A DNA stretch of 64,000 nt from Amoebidium appalachense (lineage: Eukaryota; Ichthyosporea): contig CAVNZM010000014.1 in the NCBI GenBank assembly GCA_963693365.1, forward strand, positions 1,426,001-1,490,000. Direction: 5' to 3'. The position numbers and the translations under genes were made by a program. This document shows positions 12,646 through 50,783 of this stretch, piece by piece (within the stretch, counting starts at the first letter, position 1; the number at the start of each line of letters is the position of its first letter). The notes under the pieces are model-generated. The model was not told where the DNA came from. It worked only from the letters and a program-made list of their open reading frames with translations, and ran no database searches.

Positions 12646-13971
12646 GCTTGTAGTTTTGGTTAGGCGACGGCGGACCTATGCTTCTTGGCTTGCACGCAAC
12701 CCATAATCGAGGTACTCACTTTGTTCCAAAAAAAAAACGCCTTTATTGTGTACTTTTGCAGGTCTGAGAAATAGGAAAGTGAGGACACGTTAAAAAAAAC
12801 ACAAGCACACAGCTAAGACCATTTCCACAAGCATTAACAAATGAAATATTTTCTCGAACGTAGCCACGCAAAAAGGGATCCTCCATTGGAACTCTTTGCT
12901 CATGGTCCCGAACCTCTGTTCTTTTCGTACAGAAGTGCTGGTAGTCTAACCATGCAGAAAGCTCGCTACTATTAGTGCACGCGGGCGGTTTATTCTGTGT
13001 GCTACTGGCTCGTGGAAACTAGAAGTGCCCCGGCCAGGGGCTGGAGAGTTAAGATGGAGGAGGAGGTGTCGCGGGGAGGCACCCCAGTCAGTGCAAGGGT
13101 ATGTCTTCCAGGTTTCCTAATAAACATGGCTTGATCTGTAAAAGGCCTGGCTTGATCTGTAAAAGTTCATTTTGAGGTTCACAGTGCAACATGTAGTGGA
13201 AGAAATTGCAGTCTGCAAGAGGGAAAATAGGAATATGTGAGTGCTGTATGTGTGCGTGTAACCTAAATTACCCTTGCATGTGAAGTTTTATGCTATGTCC
13301 ACACATGCACAATAAAGAAGGAGCTCCTCCCAACGTGCAACTATGTGCGCGCACACACTTACCTACCGTGACACCCAGTCATCAAGCTCACAAATTCACA
13401 AACCGGACACACCCCCACACAGGCACCAACATGCAGGTATACATGTGCATAGGTGTACGCAAGTATAAACACCCACCTATGCCGACAGATCACACACACA
13501 CAGGCGCACACATACACTAAAACATGCACTACCCCTCCACGCCACACATGCGGTTAAGCAGTATGGCTTTGTAGTTACAAAGGTTCACGTCTGCAGAAAC
13601 CGTGGATTCATTTTCACATCGCCCTTCTCTTAGCACAATGGCAAACTACATTACACCTCCCTACTTTTGACTTGTTGAATTCCCCGCGTCAGCCTGAGTC
13701 ACCAATATTCCCTCACTTCCCCCCCCCCCCCCCCTTCCCTCTCTTCCCTTCCCTCCCTCTCTCCCACCCCCCCCCCGCCTTCGTGCCCCTTCCTGATTCC
13801 TTTGCACGCCCTCCCAAGCCCTGTCCATCTGCCTTCCTCTTCCTTTCCTCTCTTTTTCCCCTACCATTTAGCCACCCGAAGGCAACCTCAACCTATATTG
13901 CCCTTGGTCAATGAAACACATTTACTCACATCACGTTGTTGCCTAAATAGGGGGACGGCACGGGGTTTCGA
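12646..13971. other. Intergenic / upstream of the RasGRP-like gene
   Basis: No gene is supported. A 23-base tandem duplication (ggcttgatctgtaaaa core) lies near 13128-13166, and a polypyrimidine-rich stretch at about 13710-13870. The latter precedes the proposed start codon at 13972 and may be promoter or 5' UTR; no TATA box was located with confidence. Confidence 0.45.
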
Positions 13972-40296
<26,325 letters not shown>

Positions 40297-40490
40297 AATG
40301 GAAATGAATGGGGCTACATAAATGGAAGCTTGTTTAATTTTAGTCTATATATATTAGTAATAATAATGAAGCAACTCTATTGGCAGTTGTGTAGGTTGCA
40401 AGTGCCAGGTGATTTTTTTTTTACTTTTTTAATTATTTTTTTTTGTACGAAACTTTGACAGGGGTATTTGATTGAAAATCAATGTGACAC

Positions 40491-40496
40491 AATAAA
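40491..40496 (+). terminator. Polyadenylation signal of the RasGRP-like gene
   Basis: AATAAA lies about 195 bases after the TAA stop at 40294-40296 and is the first such hexamer downstream. Confidence 0.55.
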
Positions 40497-41202
40497 GGAC
40501 CTGTTTACCAGATATTGTTTGAAGGTATATAATTACATGGGGAGTATAGTTCAATTTGATTGGTGGATAATCAATCACTTGTCGTAGGTATTTGGTGTAT
40601 CAAGTCTTTTTGTGTTAAAGAAAAATGCACCAGGGAATGATTATGCATCTATCAGGATGCATCTTAATGAACGGTTCCATATTTAGTCGCAGCAGTACTT
40701 GTGTATTTGTTTCGGCAGCGGAAAAGGGGTAATGCCGTATCATAATGCATATGTTAACATATTTTTTTTTAATAATTCCCGCGATGGTACATGGTTCAGA
40801 TTGTGCACCCTGTAGGTCTTGCTACACTTCTCCGCACCATCCTGAATTTACTATTTTAGTATTATCATATGCAGACCTAATTATAAAGCTACATTGCCAT
40901 ATTTGCAGCATTTTCTGTCTGCTGCTGAATTGTGTTTTTGGGTTGTAGCAGGGACTATCTCGTAGCAGGGCATGTATGTGTGAACTTGATGGGATCACCG
41001 TAGTACCAAACACAAACGTATGTCGTCTTTTTGGGCAGGAGGAGGCCTCCATTGGGAGGAGCCTTTGGATGGGAGTGGGGTGGGGTGTGTGTGTTTTTGT
41101 ACGTACCCCCCCCCCATACCTGAGACTGGTTTCTCTTTGCCTCGAGTAAACAGCGTAAACCCCCAGGCTAGTAAATGCATACAGACGACAAACAAATGGT
41201 AT

Positions 41203-41239
<37 letters not shown>

Positions 41240-41397
41240 AGTCGTGACTTGGGGGCGCTCCTTGACTCAAGTCAGACACTTTTAAGTCACGACTTGTCAC
41301 GGTCACAGTGTGTCAAACCATGACACCCCATGACAAGTCATCCGTAGTGTCCCCGGCTTCTCGAGCATTCCGATTGGGGCTTCAAATCACTACCCAG
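40497..41397. other. Intergenic, RasGRP-like gene to ROK kinase gene
   Basis: AT-rich, no supported ORF. A G run lies at about 41203-41237. It is followed by an inverted repeat (41238-41250 with 41284-41296, caagtcgtgactt) and several TGAC/GTCA motifs, about 250 bases upstream of the kinase gene's TATA box. Confidence 0.5.
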
Positions 41398-41533
41398 CCA
41401 ATCAAAGGTAGTCTTGTCCAAAAAAGGCAAAGATGCTGGTGAAAGTTTTGCCTATTTTAGGTCGTTTGTCTCTGGAAGCGATACCTGATTGGCTACCCAA
41501 AACTTTCATCTGCTTACGGAACATATATAAAAG
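41373..41533 (+). promoter_or_regulatory. Promoter of the ROK kinase gene
   Basis: A TATA box (TATATAAAAG, 41524-41533) is preceded by three CCAAT-type boxes (ATTGG at 41373-41377, CCAATC at 41398-41403, ATTGG at 41488-41492). Transcription would start near 41555. A leader exon then ends at 41651 before gtgagt and is spliced to 42301, five bases before the ATG, so the gene has a 5' UTR intron. Confidence 0.65.
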
Positions 41534-42156
41534 GTTTCTGTGTTAGCCGAGTCCTCCGTTCAAGTTTTCCTTTTCAAAGCCGTGGGTCGTTGTTACAGCT
41601 AACTTTTTCCGTACCTACTCTAACCTCCCGCCATTTTAATTTTTTCAACCGGTGAGTTTATTGGCACCTCCTTCTACTTTATATTCAGTCGTCCCTCATT
41701 ATTCTGCAGCTGAACGTGTGATTCTAGCCATGCAAAGGATGCAAGATCCTGTAGGTTTCAAAATGCCTGGATGATGGTTTTGATACTTTAAATCGAGCAC
41801 ATATGCTACTCTTCACACACCCACTTTCTGAATATTCACTTTATTACCACAAGCAGCTGAAACCATGAGTACACACTTATTTCAGCACCCTTCTCGTGTA
41901 ATGGTTCTTTGCATATATATCATGTAAACACGTTCAGTGGGAATCACCCCCCCCCCCCCTCCCCCCCCCCCCCCCCCGGGCCCCGCCCCGCCCCCCTTGA
42001 ACATTCATTGCTCCTCGTGCTGCCCGTTTCACTCCAGCCCACCTCCCTAGTCCGTTTGTTCCGCAACTGAAGTTGATAAAGCCATGATTTGCTGTTACTA
42101 ACGATACAGTGCCTGCAACATGGAACCCCAGTCCCCCCAACACTCTTTCCCCCTCC

Positions 42157-42191
<35 letters not shown>

Positions 42192-42225
42192 AACACACAC
42201 ACACATACGGACGTCATACACACAT

Positions 42226-42300
<75 letters not shown>

Positions 42301-42305
42301 CCATC

Positions 42306-42536
42306 ATGGTTAAGTTCGCAGCTGTTGAGCTCGGAGGGACCACCATCCGTGTTGCTATTTGTGAAGATGACCCCACTAAGATCGGCAAAGTGCACGAGAT
42401 CAGAACCACCACCCCGGATGAGACTTTGGGTGCCGCTGTTGCTTGGCTGACGGAAAACGGTCCCTTTGATGCTCTTGGGGTGGCCAGCTTTGGCCCCGTC
42501 GATCTCAAGAAAAATAGCCCAACGTAAGTGTGTGTG

Positions 42537-42568
<32 letters not shown>

Positions 42569-43565
42569 CGTGCAGTGCTGTGTGTAGTGCTGTGAGGTTG
42601 GTCGCTGGGGTGGGTGGTGGTGGGGAGGGTGGGGATGAGGTGTATGGGAGCCACGAGGTGCTGATCAATCCAAAAGGGATATTTTTTTTCTTCCTTTTCT
42701 TTGTAGAGGGGGGGGGGGGTCAGGACTCACGAAGCCAGTTTGGACAATGTGTGTGGTGGTAGTTTGTGGGGAAAGAGGGGAGAGAGGGGGGGGGGGGGGG
42801 GGGGGAGGTAGAAACAGAAGGCTATCAATAGTTCGGTTCAAGTGAGGGGCAGAAAAGGCAGGGAATGAGAGACGAGAGGGCTGGATGGTGTGAGGAGGTT
42901 CGGATGAAGTTTTATACCTGTACTTCGGGGGGAAGGAGAGGGGGGAGAGGGCTTGTTTTGGAGCCAAAGAAAGTGCTCATGATACAAGGGTCGAGGGTGG
43001 AGAAGCTGGGTGGAGGAAGATAACTGGGTGTGATTGAATAAGGGGAAATTGTTATTGGGGATGAAGGGGGGGGGAGGGGGGGGGGGGGGGGGGGGAGGGA
43101 GGCAGTGGGGAGAGCAAATCGAAGTGCTTCCGTAAAAAATGATGGATTGTGGTTGGAAAGGGACTTTTGGGAAGAGGAGGAGCTGGGCTGAGAGGTGGGC
43201 ATACTTAAGCAGTAACGAGAGATTTCATCTACTGGGTATGTCGAAAGTGTAGGGTAAAAAAAAAGAGGGGGTGGAAGTACACGAGGAACACAAGGGGGAA
43301 ACGTGAACAAGGAGGGGTGATCTCATATCTGCATACCTGACACTCTTCATTCCGCCCATTTCCAGACACACACACACACACACACACATTGCTGTCCTCC
43401 CTCCCTTCATGGCATCCGACTTGCTCTACCCACCACCACCCCTACCACCAACAACCCCTCCCCCTCTCCCTCCCTCCCCCACAACCACCACCAATCCCCC
43501 CCCCCCCCCCCTTCCCCTCCCTCCCCTCCCCCGCTACGCCTTCCCCCATTACACCTTCCCCCCCC

Positions 43566-43596
<31 letters not shown>

Positions 43597-43892
43597 ACAC
43601 GCACACACATGTACACACAGATACGGCTACATCACGACCACGCCCAAGCCACACTGGGGCAACACCAATGTGCTTAAGTACTTCGAACACTTCAACGTGC
43701 CCACTGCATTCGACACAGATGTGAATGCCCCTGCACTGGCTGAGGCTGCATATGGTGGTCACCAGTATGTGCCCCATCCCCCCCCCCCCCCCCCCCCCCC
43801 CCCTTGCCCCCCAAAAATGATGCATAATGTGTGTGCTTTGCAGAATCTGCATTGTGTTTTCCGTTGCCACGACCTACACATTCACACATTCT

Positions 43893-43942
<50 letters not shown>

Positions 43943-44124
43943 GGTGCAGGCCCTCTTCAACCCGTTACACACACGAAAGTCACACACTTTTTCTGCATGT
44001 CTCATCCCCCCTCCCCCATCCTGCCCCCTGGTCCCAGCCCTACATCTGCCGAAAGTTCTGCTCTCTAATCTTTCTTAATTTTTTAGCAGTTGCTCCGGTT
44101 AGCTATCCCCCCTTCCCCCTCCTC

Positions 44125-44170
<46 letters not shown>

Positions 44171-44782
44171 CACCACCACCACCCCTCTCCCCTCTCCGAG
44201 GAAGCTTTCTCTCTCCTCACTTCATTGCAACACACTTCACAATCCCATCCCTTCAACTTGTTGCCCTCCTACACCGACTAACATTTTCACTGTTTGCACA
44301 CCCAGGGACAGCAAGTCGTGTGCCTACATCACAGTGGGCACTGGTGTTGGGGTTGGGGCCGTGATCAACGGCAAGACCGTGACTGGCCTCATGCACATGG
44401 AGGGCGGCCACATTCTCGTGCCTAAGGCCCCTGGTGACACTTTCGAGGGTAGGCACCCCGCTAACCCCCCTCCCCCCCCCCCCCCCCTTCCTCTCCCTCA
44501 CGCGCACACACACACACAGAGAGAGAGAGAGAGCGAGCGAGAGAGAGAGAGAGTGTGTGTGTGTGTGGGAGAGGGAGAGAGGGAGAGAGAGAGAGAGAGA
44601 GAATTCTCCCCCCTCCATTTTTATGGGCCCCTTTAACCGGACTAGGGGAAAGCCTGTTGCATTTTTCTCTCCAGAGCATATTGGTAAAGAGAGTGAAAGA
44701 GTACGAGTCTTGTCACCTCCCGGTGACCCGGTCTTTGGGGAAGCGCGCGCGTGTGTGTGTGTGTGTGTTTCGAAGGTTGGGT

Positions 44783-44830
<48 letters not shown>

Positions 44831-45374
44831 TGGTTGGTTCGTAAACAGGAGCATTACCTGGGGCGGGGGAGGGGATTCCGGGAGAGAGGGAGAGATGCAT
44901 ACACCAGCACCTTGGTTTAGCCGCATGAATACATTCCCGCAAACTACATCTCGACGCTAATCCCTCTTTCTTCGCCACCTTGCAGGGTCGTGCCCCTTCC
45001 ACAAGTCCTGTGTGGAGGGTATGGTGAACAGCAACGCACTTGCAAGCCGCAAGGGGCTCACCATCCATGACCTTCCCTCTCTTAAAGACGATGACCCACT
45101 TTGGGATATTGCCGCTCACTATCTCGCAGCCCTGTGCATGAACATAACACTCCTTCTCTCTCCCGAAGTTATCGTTCTGAGCGGTGGTGTGCTTAAGCGC
45201 AATTGTCTCTTCCCGAAGATGCGCTCGCGATTCACGGAATTGCTTGCGGGGTATGTTAAGGTGGACAAGATTGCAAATCATATGGATAAGTATCTGGTAC
45301 CTTCCATTTTTGGAAACAACATTGGTATTATTAGCGCGTTGGAGCTTGCTCGCCTCGCTCACAGCACGCAGTGA
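42306..45374 (+). CDS. ROK-family sugar kinase (fructokinase-like), four coding exons
   Basis: Coding exons 42306-42523, 43621-43764, 44306-44448 and 44986-45374 join in phase to 297 residues, the usual ROK size. The N-terminal phosphate motif reads VELGGTTIRVAI. SFGPVDL, TTTPKPHW and FDTDVNAPALAEA (containing the catalytic Asp) follow, then TVGTGVGVGAVINGK, MHMEGGHILV and the cysteine motif CPFHKSCVEG, then LSPEVIVLSGGV near the end. The enzyme should phosphorylate a hexose with ATP in the cytosol; fructose is the best guess, by resemblance to ScrK-type proteins. Introns carry (GT)n after the first donor and C runs plus (CA)n before acceptors. A ROK fructokinase is mainly a bacterial and plastid-lineage family, so horizontal origin is possible, but the introns show it is settled in this genome. 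Confidence 0.88.
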
Positions 45375-45795
45375 TTGGGTTGATTCTTCGCCCCGTCTCC
45401 ATAATGCGCCTGCGTACGTGAGAATGCGTGAGAAATGTGTCGTATGTCTAATTAGAAGACAGAAGCGTGTGATTAGATGTTACAGGAAAAGTTACAGGGA
45501 AATTCCTTGTCTTCCTTTTCTATGACGCTATCTACTAGTTTAGATATTTGTGTTTATTGTTATCTCGATTGACCGTGTAGTGTTACCTAAAAATTGCTTT
45601 CTTCCTGTTCTCTTTGTCTGAAAATTCATCGGCACGGCAGGCATGACTGTGGTTTATGCCAGTGGCAAGCCACATGCCCATATCGCTTATGTTTTATCTT
45701 TTGTTGAATCAAACGCAGTGCTCTTATATAAAACTTCATGTTTGCGCTAGGTTCCGAACCTGCCATTGAATGACGCTCCGTCATTCCCGTCAAGC

Positions 45796-45832
<37 letters not shown>

Positions 45833-45970
45833 ATACACACACACACACACACAACACCAGAGCCATCAAAGGTCGATTCCTTCCATTCTTTTGTAAAGGC
45901 ATGGGAACCCCTCCTGATGGTGGATCATGGGCTCTGCCGCTCTTCAAGCGTCGGCCTGTACCCTTCGAAG

Positions 45971-46020
<50 letters not shown>

Positions 46021-46677
46021 TAATTTCTTTGGTGGGGGGGGGGGGGGGGGGGGGGGGGGGTTCGGCGTCCTCCCTGTTTGAATTTTTCGGCGACATTGTG
46101 TTTTTGCGAAGTTAACATAATAATCATGTGGTATTGTTTTTTCGACGGTCTATCGTGACTCCTTTTCCACATCTCAGAATCCTCTACTGATGCATTTCGA
46201 ACTCCACTCTTAAGCTTATGTAGACTAGTTTCCAGCCAGCTCCCCGCCCCCCTCCCCCCCCCCCCCCCCCCCCCCCCCTCCCCCCCCCCCCTTCCTCCTC
46301 CCCCCAACGGCAACAACCCTCTTCTGGCAGGCTCCAGCAACCCGGCCGGGGGGGAAGGGGGTGGAGGGGAGGGTATGAATGGTGACCTGCATACAGTATT
46401 TCTAGCTAACAAACATAAAACTCGGAATAAAAAATGTTGGTACCAGTTGGACATTTGTGTATTTGGCGCTGCCCAACACCATTTAACACTGAATCATGGG
46501 CCGGGTATTATTATGAAACAGCTGCATGGCTGCAGCCATATGTATTGACGAAGTGCAAGAACAGACTGCACCAGGAAAGACACCGTCTTGTAAAAAAGAC
46601 TAGCTCCATAATTTCCCATGGGGAGCCCGCGCGAGGGTGGGGTGAGGTAGGGTTGGGGGAAGGAGGGGATCCGGGGG

Positions 46678-46720
<43 letters not shown>

Positions 46721-46982
46721 GGGGGGGGGGGGGAGGGGGGGGGGGGAGGGGGGCAGGGAGCGGAAGCCTAGGCAGGGATTTCGGGAACCATGCAGTACAC
46801 AAAGGGATTCTTAATTTTGAAACGGGAGGGGGGTGGTAGCAAATTGAAGGGGGGGGGGGGGGGGGGGGGGGGGGGGACAGGTACCTCCCCACCCACCCCC
46901 CTCCCCCCTCCTCCCCTCTCCCACCCAACCCACCCCTCCGGCTAGCAGAGGAAGGGAGGACAGGAGGCCGGGAGGGAGGGAA

Positions 46983-47013
<31 letters not shown>

Positions 47014-47219
47014 GGGGGGGGGAGCACACCACCCACAGGCTGACATGCCTATACCAATTGAACCTGATTATATGCAGTAATACTATGACCGGTCCAGAGG
47101 TTTACATACATTAATTCCCAAACAGTGAACATTGAAACTTATGTAGTAAATAGGGCCGGTACTTGATCACCAGTGCTGAAACTAATGCTACGCCGTACGG
47201 CCATGCTCCGAGCCCTCCC

Positions 47220-47294
<75 letters not shown>

Positions 47295-47866
47295 CCCCCC
47301 GTCCCCCCTCCCCTCCCTAGCTCCCTCCCTCCCCCCCCCCCTTCACGGGCCTGGGGGGAACTCGTCTCCAGTCTCCCCACTGCGCGCACACACTCATACA
47401 AAAATTCCCCATGTCTTTAATTCACACGACTACACGAGGTCTTGCACACACATCACGAGATGCACAAACCAGCGATGCGCAACCGACAAGAACATGCATT
47501 TGCTCTCACCCCCACCACAGTGTCAGTAGCACACATATGTTCCCCACCACACAGACACGCACACGAACACTGCACGGCAAGTACAACAACATTGCCCCAA
47601 GGGACTCATAGTTCAGTAATAGCTGACCGCAGTAACCGCTTAAAGACTTTGGTGGGCCACGGAAGAAATGTTTCAAAGTGGCCATGCGCAATGCGCCGGG
47701 GAGGCTGTTGGAGGGGGAGGGGGTGGGGGGGGGGGGGGGGGGGGGGGGGGACCCACCCGGCCCACCCCTGCGGCTACCCTGGGGAGAGAGGGGGAGGGGG
47801 AGCCGGGGACGGAGGGGCGGTACCACCAGGCTGTGGACGCCGATATTTACAGCCCCCCGGGGCCGC

Positions 47867-47898
<32 letters not shown>

Positions 47899-48165
47899 CC
47901 CCCCCCCCACCCCGATTTTAAAACTCCCTATGAACACTGAACAGGCACAGGGCTTGCAGTAGTCAAATAAAGAGCAAGGCACTGTACTGGTCAGTTGGGA
48001 TGGAGGGATTCCACAGGCATGACTGACTTGTGTTGGTGAACACAGGCCCATTCTTGACCAAAATTTAGCCATTCATGAAAGATTTGGTGCTTACTTTCGG
48101 TTTTTATGTGTTGCTTGGTTGGAATCTGCTGAATCACTTGACTACATATGGGGGCGCGGCACCCC
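45375..48165. other. Intergenic, repeat-rich
   Basis: No gene is supported. C or G runs lie at about 45797-45832, 46034-46060, 46248-46300, 46677-46756, 46848-46876, 46985-47022, 47219-47340, 47726-47750 and 47867-47908. An AATAAA-like hexamer is at about 47966. Pro-rich and Gly-rich frames reflect the runs. Confidence 0.65.
45974..46021. repeat. (TTA)n microsatellite
   Basis: About sixteen ATT/TTA units followed closely by a G run. Confidence 0.95.
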
Positions 48166-48201
48166 GTGGATGTGACGTCACAGGTGTGACGTCACATCCA
48201 C
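48166..48201. repeat. Perfect hairpin with two CRE sites
   Basis: Arms GTGGATGTGACGTCAC (48166-48181) and its exact reverse complement (48186-48201) are separated by AGGT. Each arm contains TGACGTCA, the consensus CRE/ATF site, so the hairpin presents two CREs eleven bases apart. Confidence 0.8.
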
Positions 48202-48477
48202 ACGGTCCCGCAGCCCCCAAAGATATGGCATAGGTGGATATGAGATGTGTGATATCTGTGTATATCGCGATATGGGATATGAGATATGGGTGGATATATG
48301 TACAGGAGCACGTGCACACACTGTGTGTGTGTGCAAAACACGTGCAGCGCACGTGGTTTTAATTAAATAATTAAAGAGAGAGAGGGCGGAACACGTGTAC
48401 GCGTACGTGTACGCGTACATGTGGTGCGCACACGCACAGGTGCTGCGGATCGAAGGAATGCGAGAATTCTGAATTCC
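48202..48477. other. Short-palindrome-rich spacer
   Basis: GATAT/ATATC repeats (48235-48300), CACGTG-type motifs, and two copies of the ten-base palindrome GTACGCGTAC (48397-48406 and 48409-48418). No ORF. This spacer separates the CRE hairpin from the 3' part of the Ty3/gypsy element. Confidence 0.55.
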
Positions 48478-49322
48478 GGCGAAAACTGGCTGATTTGACA
48501 CGTTGATTGAATCTACTTCAACATTTACTCCATCAAAAGGGTGTGTTTGGGTGAATTTATCATACTCGATGTATGCATTTCTACTGAGTGCATCACAATC
48601 TTTCATACTTTCACCTTTTGCATAAAAAGCCTTGTAATCAAACGAAGCTAACTCTGCAGCCCACCGTTGCATGCGTTCGTTGGTTAGCTTAGTAAGACCT
48701 TTCATGGCTAAAGTAGGTTTGTGATCAGAATACACCTCAAACGTCCTACCTACCAAAATATGTCTCCACTCTTTGGTAATGAAATGATAGATAGCATGAC
48801 TTTCCCGTTCTGGATTACTGTAACGTCGTTCCGTGGGGGAAAATACTCGACTGCCATATGCAACTACTCTATCTACTTTATCCTGTTCTTGATACAGTAT
48901 GCCACCCTCACTGACTAAACTGGCATCTACCCGAACTCGGAAAATACCTTGTGTGGGGGAGAAATCGGGGTGAACGAGAACATTATCACTTACCAATACT
49001 TCTTTTAACCGTTCAAAAGCTTCTAAAGCTTCAGAGTCCCACAACACGGGGGCTTTTCTGTCACCACCTGTCTGCTTAGTAAGAGGGTGAGCAATTTCGG
49101 CATACCTCCGTATAAAACGACGGAGGTAATTGGTTAGTCCTAGAAACTGCCTGAGCTGAGTGACCGTTTTAGGGTGAGGCCATTCTGTAATAGCCTTGAT
49201 TTTACTAGGATCAGGAATAACACCATCCTTCGTGATCCTATGACCCAGGAATTTAACATCTTGCACCCCCACTATGGTCTTTTTACCACTCACTTTCATA
49301 CCAGCAGCTTCCAACACAGAGA
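48478..49322 (-). pseudogene. Ty3/gypsy pol fragment: end of reverse transcriptase and RNase H
   Basis: The minus-strand frame begins LEAAGMKVSGKK, continues with VKFLGHRI and LRQFLGLTNYLRRFI (RT thumb/connection), then RNase H with RVDASL, SHAIYHF, EVYSDHKP and DCDALSR, so the acidic catalytic residues are present. It stops before any integrase; near 48480 the homology ends and unrelated DNA begins. Its 5' edge duplicates, in inverted orientation, the last 59 bases of the other gypsy part (56918-56976). The element is broken and cannot be expressed as a whole. Confidence 0.85.
49264..49322 (-). repeat. 59-bp inverted duplication, left copy
   Basis: Exact reverse complement of 56918-56976. 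The right copy ends the 5' gypsy part; the left copy begins the 3' part. Its edge touches the outer end of repeat A1. Confidence 0.9.
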
Positions 49323-49670
49323 GGTTTTATTTGTGGAAATTATTGACATAAATATTTTTCTGAGTAAACACGTAGGATGGGTGTTCGGTACCAACATAAC
49401 CATGTAGGCTTCATTTCGTGTTTTAGCAGTTAGCGGTTGGCTGCCCGCACACGGGCACCTATTAGCCAGTCAAAACATCAGATACCACAGATCACTAGAC
49501 CGAGTTATGATTGGCTCGGATGAGTTTTCACATATCACTAGATCGATTTTTGATTGGCTCAGATCGGTAGGCTTAGGTATATAAGCACGACAGTTTTTAG
49601 CAGATCAGCAAGCTACAAACACATCTTCTGTGTTTAGCATCCACAGCCTTACAGCTATATATTCCTTTTC
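49320..49670 (+). repeat. Split direct repeat A1
   Basis: 351 bases, matching 52792-53142 at all but one position (ctgag against ctggg). It contains two ATTGG boxes and a TATA box, so it carries the element's promoter. Confidence 0.9.
49578..49585 (+). promoter_or_regulatory. TATA box within A1
   Basis: TATATAAG follows two ATTGG motifs and lies about 115 bases before the gag-like ATG at 49701. The same motif recurs in A2. Confidence 0.6.
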
Positions 49671-49700
49671 TTCTCCCTATCTTTCCCTACGCCGGTCAGC

Positions 49701-50783
49701 ATGCCGCCGAAAAAGCGCCAGGCCTCAGCCGCCGCCCCTGCCGCGGCACCTAAGCGCCTGACCCGCAGCGACCTCCGCCACAGGCTGACCAACGCTCCCG
49801 CGGGCACTGACGCGCCTCCAGCGATCCATACCACCCCGGACCCTCCGGCTACTCTCCCCTCTACTCCTGAAGTCCCTCCTCAGGCCCCACCGTCCCCGCC
49901 AATGACTTCTCAAGACGCCGTCCTTGCCGCCCTCACCGCCATCAGCACCCAGATGGCTGGCGTCCTGGCCGCTCTCACCAACCGCGACCCTCCCGCGCCC
50001 CCCGCCGCGCCCTCCGCACCCGGGGCGGTTTCCCTGGGGCTGCATCTCGGCCCTGACCTGGATCTACCTGCCCTGCCCGTGCCCCCCATTACAGGTGAGA
50101 ACACTGGCGACATTCAGCCGGGCACACTCCCGCTTCCCCCCGCGGATGTGCTGGCAGATTTGCGCGCCAATCGTTTCGTCGACCTGTATAAGTTCACCCC
50201 CGCCGCCCTCCTGGCCCCATCCAAGAAAGGTCAGCATCTGCGCATGGCCGACGACGGCAGCATCGAGACTGTTCGCCAAGACAACCCTGTTCCCCTGCGT
50301 TCACTCGTCATTTGGATCCAAGCTTGGACCCATTACATGGCCGCCAAGCACCACCTCGGCCTCCCCACGGACAAAGAAGTACTTTGGACTCAGCACATCA
50401 CTCGCCTCAGCACCCGATACCCGTGGGCCCAGATCCACAACTATGACGTATACGCCCGAACCGTTGCCCACCAGCAGGGTCGGGCTCCGATCGAGTGTCC
50501 CAACCTGCTCGCCCAACTCCACCAGGATCTCCTCCTGCCACCCACTCTGCTCATACCGGACACATGTCAGCGCTGCGGCTTCCCCGACCACCCCAGCGCG
50601 GCCTGCCCCATGTACCCCAAGCCCGGCTGTGGTCTTGATGGTTTCGAGCCGCCCCACAAGCCCGGCGGGGGCCAAACCCCCCAACCGACCCGGCCCGCAA
50701 CCCGGCCCGGCACCACCGGCCCGACCCGTGGATCTACCCGCGACACACTGCAGGAATTTCCACAACGGTCGGTCCTGCGCTAA
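49701..50783 (+). CDS. Gag-like protein of the tyrosine-recombinase element
   Basis: 360 residues from an ATG directly after the A1 leader. The N-terminus is basic, Ala/Pro-rich and low complexity. A compact region follows (LADLRANRFVDLYKFTP, then SLVIWIQAWTHYMA) of the kind seen in YR-element Gag proteins. A CCHC zinc knuckle (CQRCGFPDHPSAAC) lies near residues 288-301. Just past the stop, the +1 frame encodes a C-x8-C-x4-C-x3-H finger (CRNFHNGRSCAKQPCPFSH) and a CPLC pair (50733-50822), so either a frameshift mutation or a programmed shift separates them. Confidence 0.7.
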   Translation: MPPKKRQASAAAPAAAPKRLTRSDLRHRLTNAPAGTDAPPAIHTTPDPPATLPSTPEVPPQAPPSPPMTSQDAVLAALTAISTQMAGVLAALTNRDPPAPPAAPSAPGAVSLGLHLGPDLDLPALPVPPITGENTGDIQPGTLPLPPADVLADLRANRFVDLYKFTPAALLAPSKKGQHLRMADDGSIETVRQDNPVPLRSLVIWIQAWTHYMAAKHHLGLPTDKEVLWTQHITRLSTRYPWAQIHNYDVYARTVAHQQGRAPIECPNLLAQLHQDLLLPPTLLIPDTCQRCGFPDHPSAACPMYPKPGCGLDGFEPPHKPGGGQTPQPTRPATRPGTTGPTRGSTRDTLQEFPQRSVLR

